Assembly: GCF_900078685.2 (NCBI RefSeq)
Contig: NZ_LT546166.1
Coordinates: 3,429,239 to 3,493,238 of the forward strand
Source of the DNA: Mycolicibacter icosiumassiliensis
Lineage (GTDB): Bacteria; Actinomycetota; Actinomycetes; Mycobacteriales; Mycobacteriaceae
Direction: 5' to 3'
DNA length: 64,000 nt
Positions within the stretch are counted from its first letter, which is position 1; every line of letters begins with the position of its first letter. The notes below the pieces were generated by a model. It did no database searches. It was not told the origin of the DNA and saw nothing but the letters and a program-made list of their open reading frames with translations. Below, one piece after another: positions 54,838 to 64,000 of this stretch. The translations under genes were made by a program, and so were the position numbers.

Positions 54838-55563
54838 TCAGGCCTTCGGGCCGACGAACTCGTCGAGTCGCGCCGTTGCGGCTTTGCGATAGACGGCGAT
54901 CTGGTAGGTGCTGTTCTGCGTCCACGGAATCCCGAGACGATCCAGCGCCGCGCAGAACAGGCCGCGGATATCGTCGGAGCGGTTGGAGAAGTGGTAACGG
55001 ACGCTTCGCACACCGCGGTCATTGGCCACCGTCCGGCAGCCGTCGCTATCGATAAGGCCGCGAATGAACTCCTCGGTCGCCTGCTCGACGAGCGCTTGTT
55101 GCCACGCTTCCAGCCGGATCGGCCGGTGATGCTTCTTGCCGGGGCCGTGCTGGGGGAAAAGGCAGGGCCAGTGGGTTGAGTAGAGCGATACTTCGACGCA
55201 CTTGCTGACGCAATGCAGGACAGCTGCGTGCTGTCCGGGCATTACGGTGTTGATCGCCTCGCAACAGCGGTCAATGATCCCAGGGTACTTTGCGTCGAGG
55301 ACGATCCGAAGACGCCATGCTCGGGGGTGTTTCGAAATGCATCCGTCGCCGAGGTAAAGGCCCAGGAGGTAGCTGTACGCTGCCGCCGGTAAGGAAGTGA
55401 AGTCGTGGTTGCAGCGGCTGTCGCGTGTTCGCATGGTCGGTGGGCGGCGCCGCCATCCGCAAATCGTGGTACGGGGGATCCCCGTTTGTCGGGAAATCGC
55501 GCAGTCATTCATCCCAGACGCAATTAGCCGCTGCACGGTACTGAACTCGGCGGCTGACCGCAT
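54838..55563 (-). CDS. LAGLIDADG homing-endonuclease-like protein with HTH, right copy
   Basis: This is an identical mirror of 43886-44611: 241 aa, N-terminal HTH and two LAGLIDADG motifs (LGDG and IDSDG). It is head to head with the second tRNA-Leu copy. Confidence 0.78.
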   Translation of the reverse strand: MRSAAEFSTVQRLIASGMNDCAISRQTGIPRTTICGWRRRPPTMRTRDSRCNHDFTSLPAAAYSYLLGLYLGDGCISKHPRAWRLRIVLDAKYPGIIDRCCEAINTVMPGQHAAVLHCVSKCVEVSLYSTHWPCLFPQHGPGKKHHRPIRLEAWQQALVEQATEEFIRGLIDSDGCRTVANDRGVRSVRYHFSNRSDDIRGLFCAALDRLGIPWTQNSTYQIAVYRKAATARLDEFVGPKA

Positions 55564-55648
55564 ACGTTGGCCTCCCGGTTTGGTGACAGGGTAGGAGGCA
55601 CCACCGACACGTTCGTCGTTCTACAGGCTGGCTAGACTGAGTGACCTC

Positions 55649-55732
55649 GCGGGCGTGGCGTAATCGGCAGCCGCGCGGGCTTTAGGTGCCCGTGCTCGAA
55701 AGAGCGTGAGGGTTCGAGTCCCTCCGCCCGCA
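55649..55732 (+). tRNA. tRNA-Leu (anticodon TAG), right copy
   Basis: This is an identical mirror of the tRNA at 43717-43800: 84 bases, with complete acceptor, D, anticodon, long variable and T arms. Confidence 0.95.
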
Positions 55733-55818
55733 CAAATTTCGCATCGATAACCCCATGTCGCCAGGGCTCGTCGGTGCCAAAATGGACGTCTTGGCCCCCA
55801 CTGGATTGGTGCAGCACT

Positions 55819-56187
55819 ATGAACCGACGGATCATCACAGCGGTGTTCAGTGCGCTGCTGGCCTGCGTCGTCGTGGGGCCTGTTCCCGCGGCATCGGCTG
55901 ATCCCAGCAATGAGGACCAGGTGTTCTTCGACGAACTGCAGCAACAGGGGCTACATCCCGACTACGACAAGCAGATCTGCGGCAGCATCAAATGCGAGTC
56001 GCTGCGCAGTCTGATGGTGCAAGAGGGCCACGCGGTCTGCGTGGCGCTGAGCGATTCGCCCCGGCTGGTGCCGGTCTCGGTCATCGCGAATCTGGAAGTG
56101 TCACCCGACGAGGCGCACGCCATCATCAACGCCGCTCGGCACGCTTACTGCCCGCAGTTGCCGGACCCGTATGCGTTGACGCCCTGA
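55819..56187 (+). CDS. Secreted DUF732 protein, right copy
   Basis: This is an identical mirror of 43262-43630: 122 aa with a signal peptide and the DUF732 Cys pattern. Confidence 0.83.
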   Translation: MNRRIITAVFSALLACVVVGPVPAASADPSNEDQVFFDELQQQGLHPDYDKQICGSIKCESLRSLMVQEGHAVCVALSDSPRLVPVSVIANLEVSPDEAHAIINAARHAYCPQLPDPYALTP

Positions 56188-56192
56188 ACCGC

Positions 56193-57449
56193 TCAGTGCT
56201 CGGACACGGCCACCGGCATGGGTGTTTCGCCGAACGTCTCGGAGTCGCGGGCTTTCCGTGCGTAGATCACCACGCCGACGGCGGCCACCACCCAGACGAT
56301 GTACTGCAGCGTCCAGGCCAGCCGGAACGCCTCGAATGAATAGCCGCCGCTCATCGCGATAACCACCCCCATCGCCTGCATGACGAGCAGGGTGGCGATG
56401 AAGCCGCCGGTGTTGACCATGCCTTGCGCGGTGCCCAAGCCGGCCGGCGGGTTGTAGGTGCGGGCGAAGTCGAAGGCCAGCATCGACACCGGCTGGCCCG
56501 CCGAGATCACCAGGATCAGCACCACCAACAACCAGTGCGGCGCGGGGCGCGGCAGCGCCAACAGCACCGTCCAGGTCAACGCGATCAGCGCCATCATGGT
56601 CAGCGCCACGCGCGACCGGTGCCCCGGCCAGCGCCCTGAGATGGTTCCGACCAGCAGTCCCACCACGATGAAGGGCAGCACCGACAGCGTCAGCGCCGCA
56701 CCCGCCATACCGCGCGAAAGGCCTTGCGCGGTAGTCAGGTACGGCACCCCCCACATCAAGGCGAACACGCCGGGCGAGAACGCATTGCCCATGTGGGTGA
56801 AGAAACCGGCCTTGGTCCCGGGCCGCGACCACACCGTTTTGATCTCACCGAACGCGTCACCAAAGCTCCGCGCGTGCGCGGCGGCCGGCGTCCCCGGCGG
56901 GGCGTCGCGGGTGACCGCCAGTGTCAGCATGCCCGCGAACAGGCCCAGCCCTGCCGCCGAGAGGTAGGCGGCCGTCCAACCCCCGTGCAGCAGAATTGCC
57001 AGGAACGGCACCGCCGAGAGGAACTGCCCGAATTGGCCGCAGATGCCGGTCAGCTGGGTGAGTAGCGGAACACGCTTGGGTTCAAACCAATTGGGCAGCA
57101 GTCGGATGACCGAGATGAAGATGAACGAGTCGCCCAGGCCGATGACGCCGTACGCGCCGACCGCGGTGGGAAGCGAATGGGTCAGCGAGAGCGTGAGTTG
57201 GGCGGCGGAGAGCACCGTGACGCCGGTGGCGATCATCACCCGGGGGCCGAAGCGGTCCAACAGCACGCCGGCCGGAATCTGCATGGCGGCGTAGACGATC
57301 AGCTGCACGATCACGAACGACGACAGCGTGCTGGGGCCGGCGTGGAAGCGTTCGGCGGCGTCCAGACCCGATACCCCGAAGGTGGTCCGGTCCAGCACGG
57401 CCACCAAATAGGACAGCAGGCCGGTGCCCCACACGATCCAGGGACGCAA
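56193..57449 (-). CDS. MFS transporter, right copy
   Basis: This is an identical mirror of 42000-43256: 418 aa from a TTG start with AAGGTAGG upstream, about 12 membrane helices, and the G-x-L-x-D-R-x-G-x-R loop motif. Confidence 0.78.
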   Translation of the reverse strand: MRPWIVWGTGLLSYLVAVLDRTTFGVSGLDAAERFHAGPSTLSSFVIVQLIVYAAMQIPAGVLLDRFGPRVMIATGVTVLSAAQLTLSLTHSLPTAVGAYGVIGLGDSFIFISVIRLLPNWFEPKRVPLLTQLTGICGQFGQFLSAVPFLAILLHGGWTAAYLSAAGLGLFAGMLTLAVTRDAPPGTPAAAHARSFGDAFGEIKTVWSRPGTKAGFFTHMGNAFSPGVFALMWGVPYLTTAQGLSRGMAGAALTLSVLPFIVVGLLVGTISGRWPGHRSRVALTMMALIALTWTVLLALPRPAPHWLLVVLILVISAGQPVSMLAFDFARTYNPPAGLGTAQGMVNTGGFIATLLVMQAMGVVIAMSGGYSFEAFRLAWTLQYIVWVVAAVGVVIYARKARDSETFGETPMPVAVSEH

Positions 57450-57570
57450 TTGCCGCCTACCTTGTCTGTCTTCTGCAGGACACCGGCTATGGTCGCACAC
57501 GAATTCGGCGTGGTTTTCGCCGGTGACCGGCCAAAACCGCACCGAAGTCTGTCTTAGTCTGTGTCGCGTG

Positions 57571-58290
57571 ATGATTTCACGGCGCGACGTGTTCAAACTC
57601 GCCGCGGCGGTGCCCGCGGCGGCGGGCCTGGGTGCCGGCGTTTCGGCGCTGCTCGCTGCGGTCGCCGAGGCGGCGCCGCTGGGTATTCTGCTGGACTATT
57701 CGGCCGGGGTCTTGCCTGCCGATGCGATCAAGGCGTCCGGTGCTGCGGGAGCTATCCGCTATGTGTCGGACCGTCGGCCGGGCGCTGACTGGATGCTCGG
57801 CAAGCCGATTCAGTTGGCCGAGGCGCGTGAGCTGCAGGACAACGGACTCACGGTCGTCTCCTGCTACCAGTTCGGCAAGCAGGCGACCGCAGACTGGCTG
57901 GGTGGCCAGGACGCCGGTGTGGACCACGCCAAACGTGGCGCACAGTTGCACACGGCGGCCGGCGGCCCGGACAGTGCTCCGATCTACGCCTCTATCGACG
58001 ACAACCCGTCCTACGAGCAGTACACCGAGCAGGTCGCTCCTTACCTGCGGGGATGGCAGTCGGTGATCGGGCCGGAGCGCACCGGCGTGTACGCCAACTC
58101 CAAGACCATCGAGTGGGCGCTGCAGGACGGTCTGGGCTCGTGCTTCTGGCAACACAATTTCGGTTCACCCGGCGGAATCGCGCATCCGGCGGCCAACCTG
58201 CATCAGGTGGAGATCGATAGGCGCACTGTCGGCGGCGTTGGTGTGGACATTAACGAGATCCTGGCGCCCCAGTTCGGTCAGTGGGTCTGA
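57571..58290 (+). CDS. Tat-exported DUF1906 protein (Rv2525c-like), right copy
   Basis: This is an identical mirror of 41159-41878: 239 aa, twin-arginine signal SRRDVFK, DUF1906 domain to the C-terminus FGQWV. Confidence 0.88.
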   Translation: MISRRDVFKLAAAVPAAAGLGAGVSALLAAVAEAAPLGILLDYSAGVLPADAIKASGAAGAIRYVSDRRPGADWMLGKPIQLAEARELQDNGLTVVSCYQFGKQATADWLGGQDAGVDHAKRGAQLHTAAGGPDSAPIYASIDDNPSYEQYTEQVAPYLRGWQSVIGPERTGVYANSKTIEWALQDGLGSCFWQHNFGSPGGIAHPAANLHQVEIDRRTVGGVGVDINEILAPQFGQWV

Positions 58291-58725
58291 CGGGAGCGCG
58301 GGGCGTGGCCCGTCCAGCAAACTGACGCCGGATCAGGCCGCCCAGGGCGGGGTTCGCCGCACTCGTTCGACCTTGGAGCCTTGGGCGTCGCCAAAGCCAG
58401 TTGGCCTGGCTGATTCAAACATAACGATTAGGTAACAATGCAGCCTTGATCTGCGTTGTTATGGCTACTCGACCGTAACCCCACGCATGCAGGACGTTTG
58501 TCCCGGATCGTTCCAACCGTCGTCGAGCCCCGTGATATCGGGGGCTGGGTTACCCGAGCGTAGAACTCATCAGTAACCAATTTGCTGCGGAAACGGCACA
58601 GGTTCTTATGACACTCTTACGGCTGAAGCGCGGCCGCGAACACGCGAGAACCCGCAGTTAGGCCGGCTATCCCGGCGGGCGTCGATGACGACGCGACGTT
58701 AACCAGGGCAGGGGAGATATATAAC
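58291..58725 (+). promoter_or_regulatory. fas upstream region with a possible sigma-A promoter (right copy)
   Basis: TTGCTG (58582-58587) and TTATGA (58606-58611), 18 bases apart, lie about 115 bases upstream of the fas start. This is a mirror of 40724-41158. No gene is seen in this stretch. Confidence 0.4.
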
Positions 58726-61700
58726 GTGACGATCCACGAACACGACCGGGTTTCCGCCGAGGGTGCAGGCTCGGGGCGGTTCGTCAGTGCCTCCTCCGCT
58801 CTGGTGGATCGGTTGACGGACGGCGAGCCGTACGCGGTCGCCTTCGGTGGACAGGGCAGTGCCTGGTTGGAGTCGCTCGAGGAGCTGGTGTCTTCGGCCG
58901 GCATCGAGACGGAACTGGCCACCTTGGCCGGTGAGGCTGATCTGCTCCTCGAGCCGATCGCCAAGGAACTTGTGGTGGTGCGGCCCATCGGCTTCGAGCC
59001 GCTGCAATGGGTGCGGGCGCTGGCGGCCGAGGACCCGATCCCGTCGGCCAAGCAGCTGACCTCGGCCGCGGTGTCGGTGCCAGGTGTCCTGTTGACCCAG
59101 ATCGCTGCGATGCGGGCGCTGCAGCGCCAGGGGCTGGACCTGTCGACCACTCCGCCGGTAGCCGCTGCCGGGCACTCGCAGGGCGTCCTTGCCGTCGAAT
59201 CGCTGAAGGCCGGCGGCGCCAACGACGTGCAGCTGCTCGCGATCGCCCAGCTGGTGGGTGCGGCCGGAACCCTGGTGGCCCGTCGTCGCGGCATTTCGAT
59301 CCTGGGGGACCGCCCGCCGATGGTGTCGGTCACCAATGTCGACCCGGAGCGCATCCGGCAACTGTTGGACGAGTTCGCCCAAGACGTGCGCACGGTGCTT
59401 CCGCCGGTGCTGTCCATCCGCAACGGTCGGCGCGCGGTGGTGATCACCGGGACCCCTGAGCAGCTGTCGCGCTTCGAGCTGTACTGCGATCAGATCGCCG
59501 AGAAAGAGTCCGCCGAGCGCAAGAACAAGCTGCGTGGCGGCGCGGTCTTCGCTCCGGTCTTCGAGCCGGTGCAGGTGGAGGTCGGTTTCCACTCGCCGCG
59601 GCTGTCCGATGGAGTCGAGATCGTTGCGCAGTGGGCCGCCAAGGTGGGCCTTGATGTGGAGCTGACTCGCCGGCTGGCCGAATGGATCTTGGTGAGGCAG
59701 GTCGACTGGGTCGACGAGGTCACCGCGCTGCATGAGGCGGGTGCCCGCTGGATTCTGGATCTGGGCCCCGGCGACATCCTGACCCGGCTGACCGCGCCGG
59801 TGATCCGCGGCCTGGGCGTCGGGATCGTGCCGGTGGCCACCCGTGGTGGTCAGCGCAACCTGTTCACCATCGGCGCCGTCCCGGAGGTCGCCCGTCCGTG
59901 GACGAGTTACGCCCCGTCGGTGGTCGCGCTGCCCGACGGCCGGGTCAAGCTCGACACCAAGTTCACCCGGCTGACCGGCCGCTCACCGATCCTGCTGGCC
60001 GGCATGACGCCGACCACCGTCGACGCCAAGATCGTCGCCGCGGCCGCCAACGCCGGGCACTGGTCTGAGCTGGCCGGCGGTGGGCAGGTCACCGAGGAGA
60101 TCTTCAACGACCGGGTTGCCGAACTCACCACGCTGCTCGAGCCGGGTCGCACCGTCCAGTTCAACTCGCTGTTCCTGGACCCCTATCTGTGGAAGCTGCA
60201 GGTCGGCGGAAAGCGGTTGGTGCAGAAGGCACGTCAGTCCGGCGCCCCGTTCGACGGGCTGGTGGTCAGTGCCGGCATCCCCGAGCTGGAAGAGGCCGTC
60301 GAGCTGATCGCCGAGCTCAACGAATCCGGCATCAGCCACGTGGTGTTCAAGCCCGGCACCGTCGAGCAGATCCGGTCGGTGATCCGTATCGCCGCCGAGG
60401 TCCCCACCACGCCGGTGATCGCGCACGTCGAGGGTGGCCGCGCCGGTGGCCACCACTCCTGGGAAGACCTCGACGACCTGCTGCTGGCGACCTACTCCGA
60501 GCTGCGCTCGCAGCCCAACATCACGCTGTGCGTCGGCGGTGGAATCGGCACTCCCGAGCAGGCCGCCGAGTACCTGTCCGGCCGGTGGTCGCAGCAGCAC
60601 GGCTTCCCGTTGATGCCCGTTGACGGCATCCTGGTCGGTACCGCGGCGATGGCCACCCTGGAGGCCACCACGTCGCCGGCCGTGAAGCAGATGCTGGTCG
60701 ACACCAAGGGCACCGACCACTGGATCGGCGCCGGAAAAGCCCAGGGCGGCATGGCTTCCTCGCGCAGCCAGCTCGGCGCCGACATCCACGAGATCGACAA
60801 CGTCGCCTCACGGTGCGGCCGGCTGCTCGACGAGGTCGCCGGTGACGGCGAGGCCGTCGCAGCACGCCGCGACGAGATCATCGCCGCGCTGGCCGACACC
60901 GCCAAGCCCTACTTCGGTGATGTCACCGAGATGACGTACGCGCAGTGGCTGCGCCGCTACGTGGAACTGGCCATCGGCGCGGGCGACTCGACCGCGGACA
61001 CCGCCTCACCGGACAGTCCGTGGCTGGCCGACACCTGGCGGGAGCGGTTCGGTTCGATGCTGCAGCGCGCCGAGGCGCGGCTCAACGAGCTCGAGTCCGG
61101 GCCGATCGAGACGCTGTTCACCGAGGCCGAAGGATCGATCCTGGAGCGCCCCGACGAGGCCATCGCCGCGCTGTTGGCCCGCTACCCGGAGGCCGAGACG
61201 GTTCGCCTGCACCCGGCCGACGCGCCGTTCTTTAACCAGCTCTGCAAGACGCCGGGCAAGCCGGTCAACTTCGTACCGGTGATCGACAAGGACGTGCGCC
61301 GCTGGTGGCGCAGTGACTCGCTGTGGCAGGCGCACGACGCTCGCTACTCCGCCGAGCAGGTCTGCATCATTCCGGGCATCACCGCCGTCGCGGGCATCAC
61401 CCGGGTCGACGAGCCGGTCGGCGAGCTGCTGGACCGCTTCGAACAGGCGGCAGTCGACCAGGTGCTCGCCACCGGGGTGGAACCCACTCCGGTCACTGCG
61501 CGCCGTCAGGGCCGCACCGACGTCACCGGCCCGCTGGCCGTGCTGCTCGATGCCCCCGACGTGCTGTGGGCCGGTCGCACTGCCACCAACCCGGTGCACC
61601 GGATCGCCGACCCCGCCGAGTGGCAGGTGCACGAGAACCGCACTGCTACCCACCCGTCGACCGGGGCTCGTCTAGAAGTCGCCTCGGATTCGAACGTCGT

Positions 61701-64000
61701 GCTCAGCGTGCCGCTGTCCGGTGTGTGGATCAACATTCGTTTCACCCTGCCGGCAGCCGTCGTCGACGGAGCCACCCCGCTGGTGTCCACCGAGGACGCC
61801 GCCGCCGCGATGCGCGCGGTGCTGGCCATCGCCGCCGGTGTCGACGGCCCGCAGGCCCTGCCGCCGGTGCACGACGGCACGGCCACCGTCACCGTGGAAT
61901 GGAACCCCGAGCAGGTCGCCGACCACACCGGAGTGACCGCAACGTTCGGCGCACCGCTGGCGCCGGGACTGTCCACCGTGCCCGACGCACTGGTCGGCCG
62001 ATGCTGGCCGGCGGTGTTCGCCGCCATCGGCTCGGCCACCACCGACGCCGGGTTCCCGGTTGTTGAGGGTCTGCTGTCCCTGGTGCACCTGGACCACGCG
62101 GCGCAGCTGCTGGCCGCTTTGCCGGCTGAGCCGGCCGAATTGACCGTCACCGCAACGGCGTCCGCGGCCACCGACACCGAGGTCGGCCGCGTCGTCCCGG
62201 TGTCCGTCACGGTCGCCGCGGCCGACGGCACCGTGCTGGCCACCCTGGAGGAGCGCTTCGCGATCCGCGGGCGCACCGGCGCCGCGGAACTGACCGACCC
62301 GGTCCGGGCCGGCGGCGCGGTCTCCGACAACGCCACCGACACGCCGCGCCGCCGTCGGCGCGACGTCACCGTGACCGCGCCAGTGGACATGCGGCCGTTC
62401 GCGGCGGTCTCGGGTGACTACAACCCGATTCACACCGACCGGGCCGCGGCACTGCTGGCCGGCCTGGAATCGCCGATCGTGCACGGCATGTGGCTCTCGG
62501 CCGCGGCCCAGCATGTGGTGACCGCTACCGATGGACAGGCCCGCCCGCCGGCGCGGCTGGTCGGCTGGACGGCGCGGTTCCTGGGCATGGTCAAGCCCGG
62601 CGATGATGTCGACTTCCGGGTGGACCGGGTCGGAATCGACCTGGGTGCAGAGGTTCTGGAGATCAGCGCGCGGATCGGCTCCGACCTGGTGATGTCGGCG
62701 ACCGCCCGGCTGACCGCCCCCAAGACCGTCTACGCGTTCCCGGGTCAGGGCATCCAGCACAAGGGCATGGGCATGGAGGTTCGGGCCCGCTCCAAGGCCG
62801 CTCGCAAGGTCTGGGACTCCGCGGACAAGTTCACCCGCGACACCCTGGGCTTCTCGGTGCTGCACGTGGTGCGCGACAACCCGACCAGCCTGATCGCCTC
62901 CGGCGTGCACTACCAGCACCCCGACGGCGTGCTGTACCTGACGCAGTTCACTCAGGTGGCGATGGCTACCGTGGCGGCCGCGCAGGTCGCCGAGATGCGC
63001 GAGCAGGGCGCCTTCGTCGAAGGAGCGATCGCCTGCGGTCACTCCGTCGGCGAGTACACCGCGCTGGCCTGCGTCAGCGGCGTCTACGAGCTGGAAGCGC
63101 TGCTGGAGGTGGTGTTCCACCGCGGCTCGAAGATGCACGACATCGTGCCGCGTGACGCCATGGGACGGTCCAACTACCGGCTGGCCGCCATCCGGCCGTC
63201 GCAGATCGACCTCGACGATGCCGATGTCACCGCGTTCGTCGCCGAAATCTCCGAGCGCACCGGGGAATTCCTGCAGATCGTCAACTTCAACCTGCGCGGC
63301 TCGCAGTACGCGATCGCCGGCACGGTGGCCGGTCTGGAGGCCCTGGAGGCCGAGGTCGAGCGGCGCCGCGAGATCAGCGGTGGTAAGCGCTCGTTCATCC
63401 TGGTGCCCGGCATTGACGTGCCGTTCCACTCGAGCGTATTGCGTATCGGTGTGGACGACTTCCGGCGTTCGCTGGAGCGGGTCATGCCGCGCGGCCAGGA
63501 CCCGGCGCTGATCGTCGGCCGCTACATCCCCAACCTGGTGCCCAAGCCGTTCACCCTGGACCGGGAGTTCATCCAGGAGATTCGCGACCTGGTGCCGGCC
63601 GAGCCCCTCGATGAGGTGCTGGCCGACTACGACACCTGGCGTAACGAGAAGCCCGCCGAGCTGTGCCGGAAGATCGTCATCGAGTTGCTGGCTTGGCAGT
63701 TCGCCAGCCCGGTGCGCTGGATCGAGACCCAGGACCTGCTGTTCATCGAGCAGGCTGCCGGCGGGTTGGGCGTGGAGCGGTTTGTCGAGATCGGGGTGAA
63801 GACCGCCCCGACGGTCGCCGGGTTGGCCACCAACACACTCAAGTTGCCCGAGTTCGCCCACAGCACGGTGGAAGTGCTCAACGCTGAGCGGGATGCCGCG
63901 GTGCTGTTTGCCACCGACACCGACCCCGAGCCGGAAGAGGAAACGGCGCCCGTCGAGGCCTCGGCGGAGGCCGCCCCGGCCGAGGCGGCGGCCCCGGCAC
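58726..64000 (+). CDS. fas: Type I fatty acid synthase, 5' part, right copy (cut at window end)
   Basis: The first 1,758 codons of FAS-I are identical to the left copy: AT, ER, DH and MPT domains and the start of the Ala/Pro-rich linker before ACP. The window ends inside that linker (…EAAAPA). The mirror of base 64000 is 35449, within a few bases of where the left copy loses homology and frame. Confidence 0.9.
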   Translation, partial: MTIHEHDRVSAEGAGSGRFVSASSALVDRLTDGEPYAVAFGGQGSAWLESLEELVSSAGIETELATLAGEADLLLEPIAKELVVVRPIGFEPLQWVRALAAEDPIPSAKQLTSAAVSVPGVLLTQIAAMRALQRQGLDLSTTPPVAAAGHSQGVLAVESLKAGGANDVQLLAIAQLVGAAGTLVARRRGISILGDRPPMVSVTNVDPERIRQLLDEFAQDVRTVLPPVLSIRNGRRAVVITGTPEQLSRFELYCDQIAEKESAERKNKLRGGAVFAPVFEPVQVEVGFHSPRLSDGVEIVAQWAAKVGLDVELTRRLAEWILVRQVDWVDEVTALHEAGARWILDLGPGDILTRLTAPVIRGLGVGIVPVATRGGQRNLFTIGAVPEVARPWTSYAPSVVALPDGRVKLDTKFTRLTGRSPILLAGMTPTTVDAKIVAAAANAGHWSELAGGGQVTEEIFNDRVAELTTLLEPGRTVQFNSLFLDPYLWKLQVGGKRLVQKARQSGAPFDGLVVSAGIPELEEAVELIAELNESGISHVVFKPGTVEQIRSVIRIAAEVPTTPVIAHVEGGRAGGHHSWEDLDDLLLATYSELRSQPNITLCVGGGIGTPEQAAEYLSGRWSQQHGFPLMPVDGILVGTAAMATLEATTSPAVKQMLVDTKGTDHWIGAGKAQGGMASSRSQLGADIHEIDNVASRCGRLLDEVAGDGEAVAARRDEIIAALADTAKPYFGDVTEMTYAQWLRRYVELAIGAGDSTADTASPDSPWLADTWRERFGSMLQRAEARLNELESGPIETLFTEAEGSILERPDEAIAALLARYPEAETVRLHPADAPFFNQLCKTPGKPVNFVPVIDKDVRRWWRSDSLWQAHDARYSAEQVCIIPGITAVAGITRVDEPVGELLDRFEQAAVDQVLATGVEPTPVTARRQGRTDVTGPLAVLLDAPDVLWAGRTATNPVHRIADPAEWQVHENRTATHPSTGARLEVASDSNVVLSVPLSGVWINIRFTLPAAVVDGATPLVSTEDAAAAMRAVLAIAAGVDGPQALPPVHDGTATVTVEWNPEQVADHTGVTATFGAPLAPGLSTVPDALVGRCWPAVFAAIGSATTDAGFPVVEGLLSLVHLDHAAQLLAALPAEPAELTVTATASAATDTEVGRVVPVSVTVAAADGTVLATLEERFAIRGRTGAAELTDPVRAGGAVSDNATDTPRRRRRDVTVTAPVDMRPFAAVSGDYNPIHTDRAAALLAGLESPIVHGMWLSAAAQHVVTATDGQARPPARLVGWTARFLGMVKPGDDVDFRVDRVGIDLGAEVLEISARIGSDLVMSATARLTAPKTVYAFPGQGIQHKGMGMEVRARSKAARKVWDSADKFTRDTLGFSVLHVVRDNPTSLIASGVHYQHPDGVLYLTQFTQVAMATVAAAQVAEMREQGAFVEGAIACGHSVGEYTALACVSGVYELEALLEVVFHRGSKMHDIVPRDAMGRSNYRLAAIRPSQIDLDDADVTAFVAEISERTGEFLQIVNFNLRGSQYAIAGTVAGLEALEAEVERRREISGGKRSFILVPGIDVPFHSSVLRIGVDDFRRSLERVMPRGQDPALIVGRYIPNLVPKPFTLDREFIQEIRDLVPAEPLDEVLADYDTWRNEKPAELCRKIVIELLAWQFASPVRWIETQDLLFIEQAAGGLGVERFVEIGVKTAPTVAGLATNTLKLPEFAHSTVEVLNAERDAAVLFATDTDPEPEEETAPVEASAEAAPAEAAAPA

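Larger units (their letters stand above)
49725..64000 (-). repeat. Right arm of the palindrome
   Basis: This is the reverse complement of the left arm, 14,276 bp long, running to the last base of the window. It duplicates tRNA-Leu, murI, rph, rdgB and the first 1,758 codons of fas. Confidence 0.97.

Overview
The window comes from a high-GC actinobacterium of the Mycobacteriaceae. The signs are a type I fatty acid synthase followed by acpS, an LdtMt2-type L,D-transpeptidase, a bcp peroxiredoxin, a Tat-exported DUF1906 protein like Rv2525c, a DUF732 protein, PGRS-type Gly/Ala/Asn repeats, and the block rdgB / RNase PH / Rv1339-like / murI / rhomboid, all typical of mycobacteria. The gene order differs from M. 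tuberculosis, so this is probably a non-tuberculous species. The species cannot be named from the sequence alone.

Region 1 (1 to about 19,860) is an integrated, plasmid-like mobile element that resembles an actinomycete integrative and conjugative element (AICE). Its left end lies outside the window. It carries a DUF3987-like replication protein (cut by the window start), small DNA-binding proteins, a DUF2637/Spd-like membrane protein, a non-coding locus with eight exactly phased 12-bp iterons, and an overlapping operon of membrane proteins with an FtsK/TraB-type translocase. These are followed by a RuvC-like protein, a secreted glycine-rich PGRS-like protein on a PE-less leader, two DNA methyltransferases, an NrdH-like glutaredoxin, an RNase H-like protein, an excisionase, a divergent XRE repressor and a tyrosine integrase. 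The integrase lies next to a tRNA-3'-end-like att site and a strong terminator. A 17-bp dyad occurs both in the xis/repressor promoter and beside the att site.

Region 2 (about 19,890 to 35,448) is chromosomal: a methyltransferase, an alkaline-phosphatase-type exported protein, a LAS-metallopeptidase-like protein, ldtB, tRNA-Lys, a KimA/APC-like permease, a DUF3618 protein, bcp, a deleted VOC/PhnB gene, a flavoprotein, an APH(3')-like kinase, an M20 peptidase, acpS, and the 3' half of fas.

Region 3 (35,449 to 64,000) is one giant inverted repeat. Two 14,276-bp arms meet head to head at 49,724/49,725, with x' = 99,449 - x. I can see only two base differences between the arms. Each arm carries fas (5' part), an Rv2525c-like gene, an MFS transporter, a DUF732 protein, tRNA-Leu(TAG), a LAGLIDADG protein, an LprD-like protein, a DUF3817 protein, rdgB, rph, an Rv1339-like gene, murI, rhomboid and a truncated P1 peptidase. 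The centre falls exactly on a 12-bp palindrome native to the peptidase gene. The mirror of the last base of the window falls within a few bases of an out-of-frame deletion in fas that removes the start of the ACP domain. Together these point to a fold-back assembly or template artefact, although a real inverted duplication cannot be excluded from sequence alone.

Two themes deserve follow-up: the mycobacterial AICE-like element, with its iteron locus, two membrane proteins sharing a DDGWGL C-terminus, shared promoter leader and PGRS cargo; and the fold-back structures (the 28.5-kb palindrome and a 50-bp inverted copy inside the PGRS gene).
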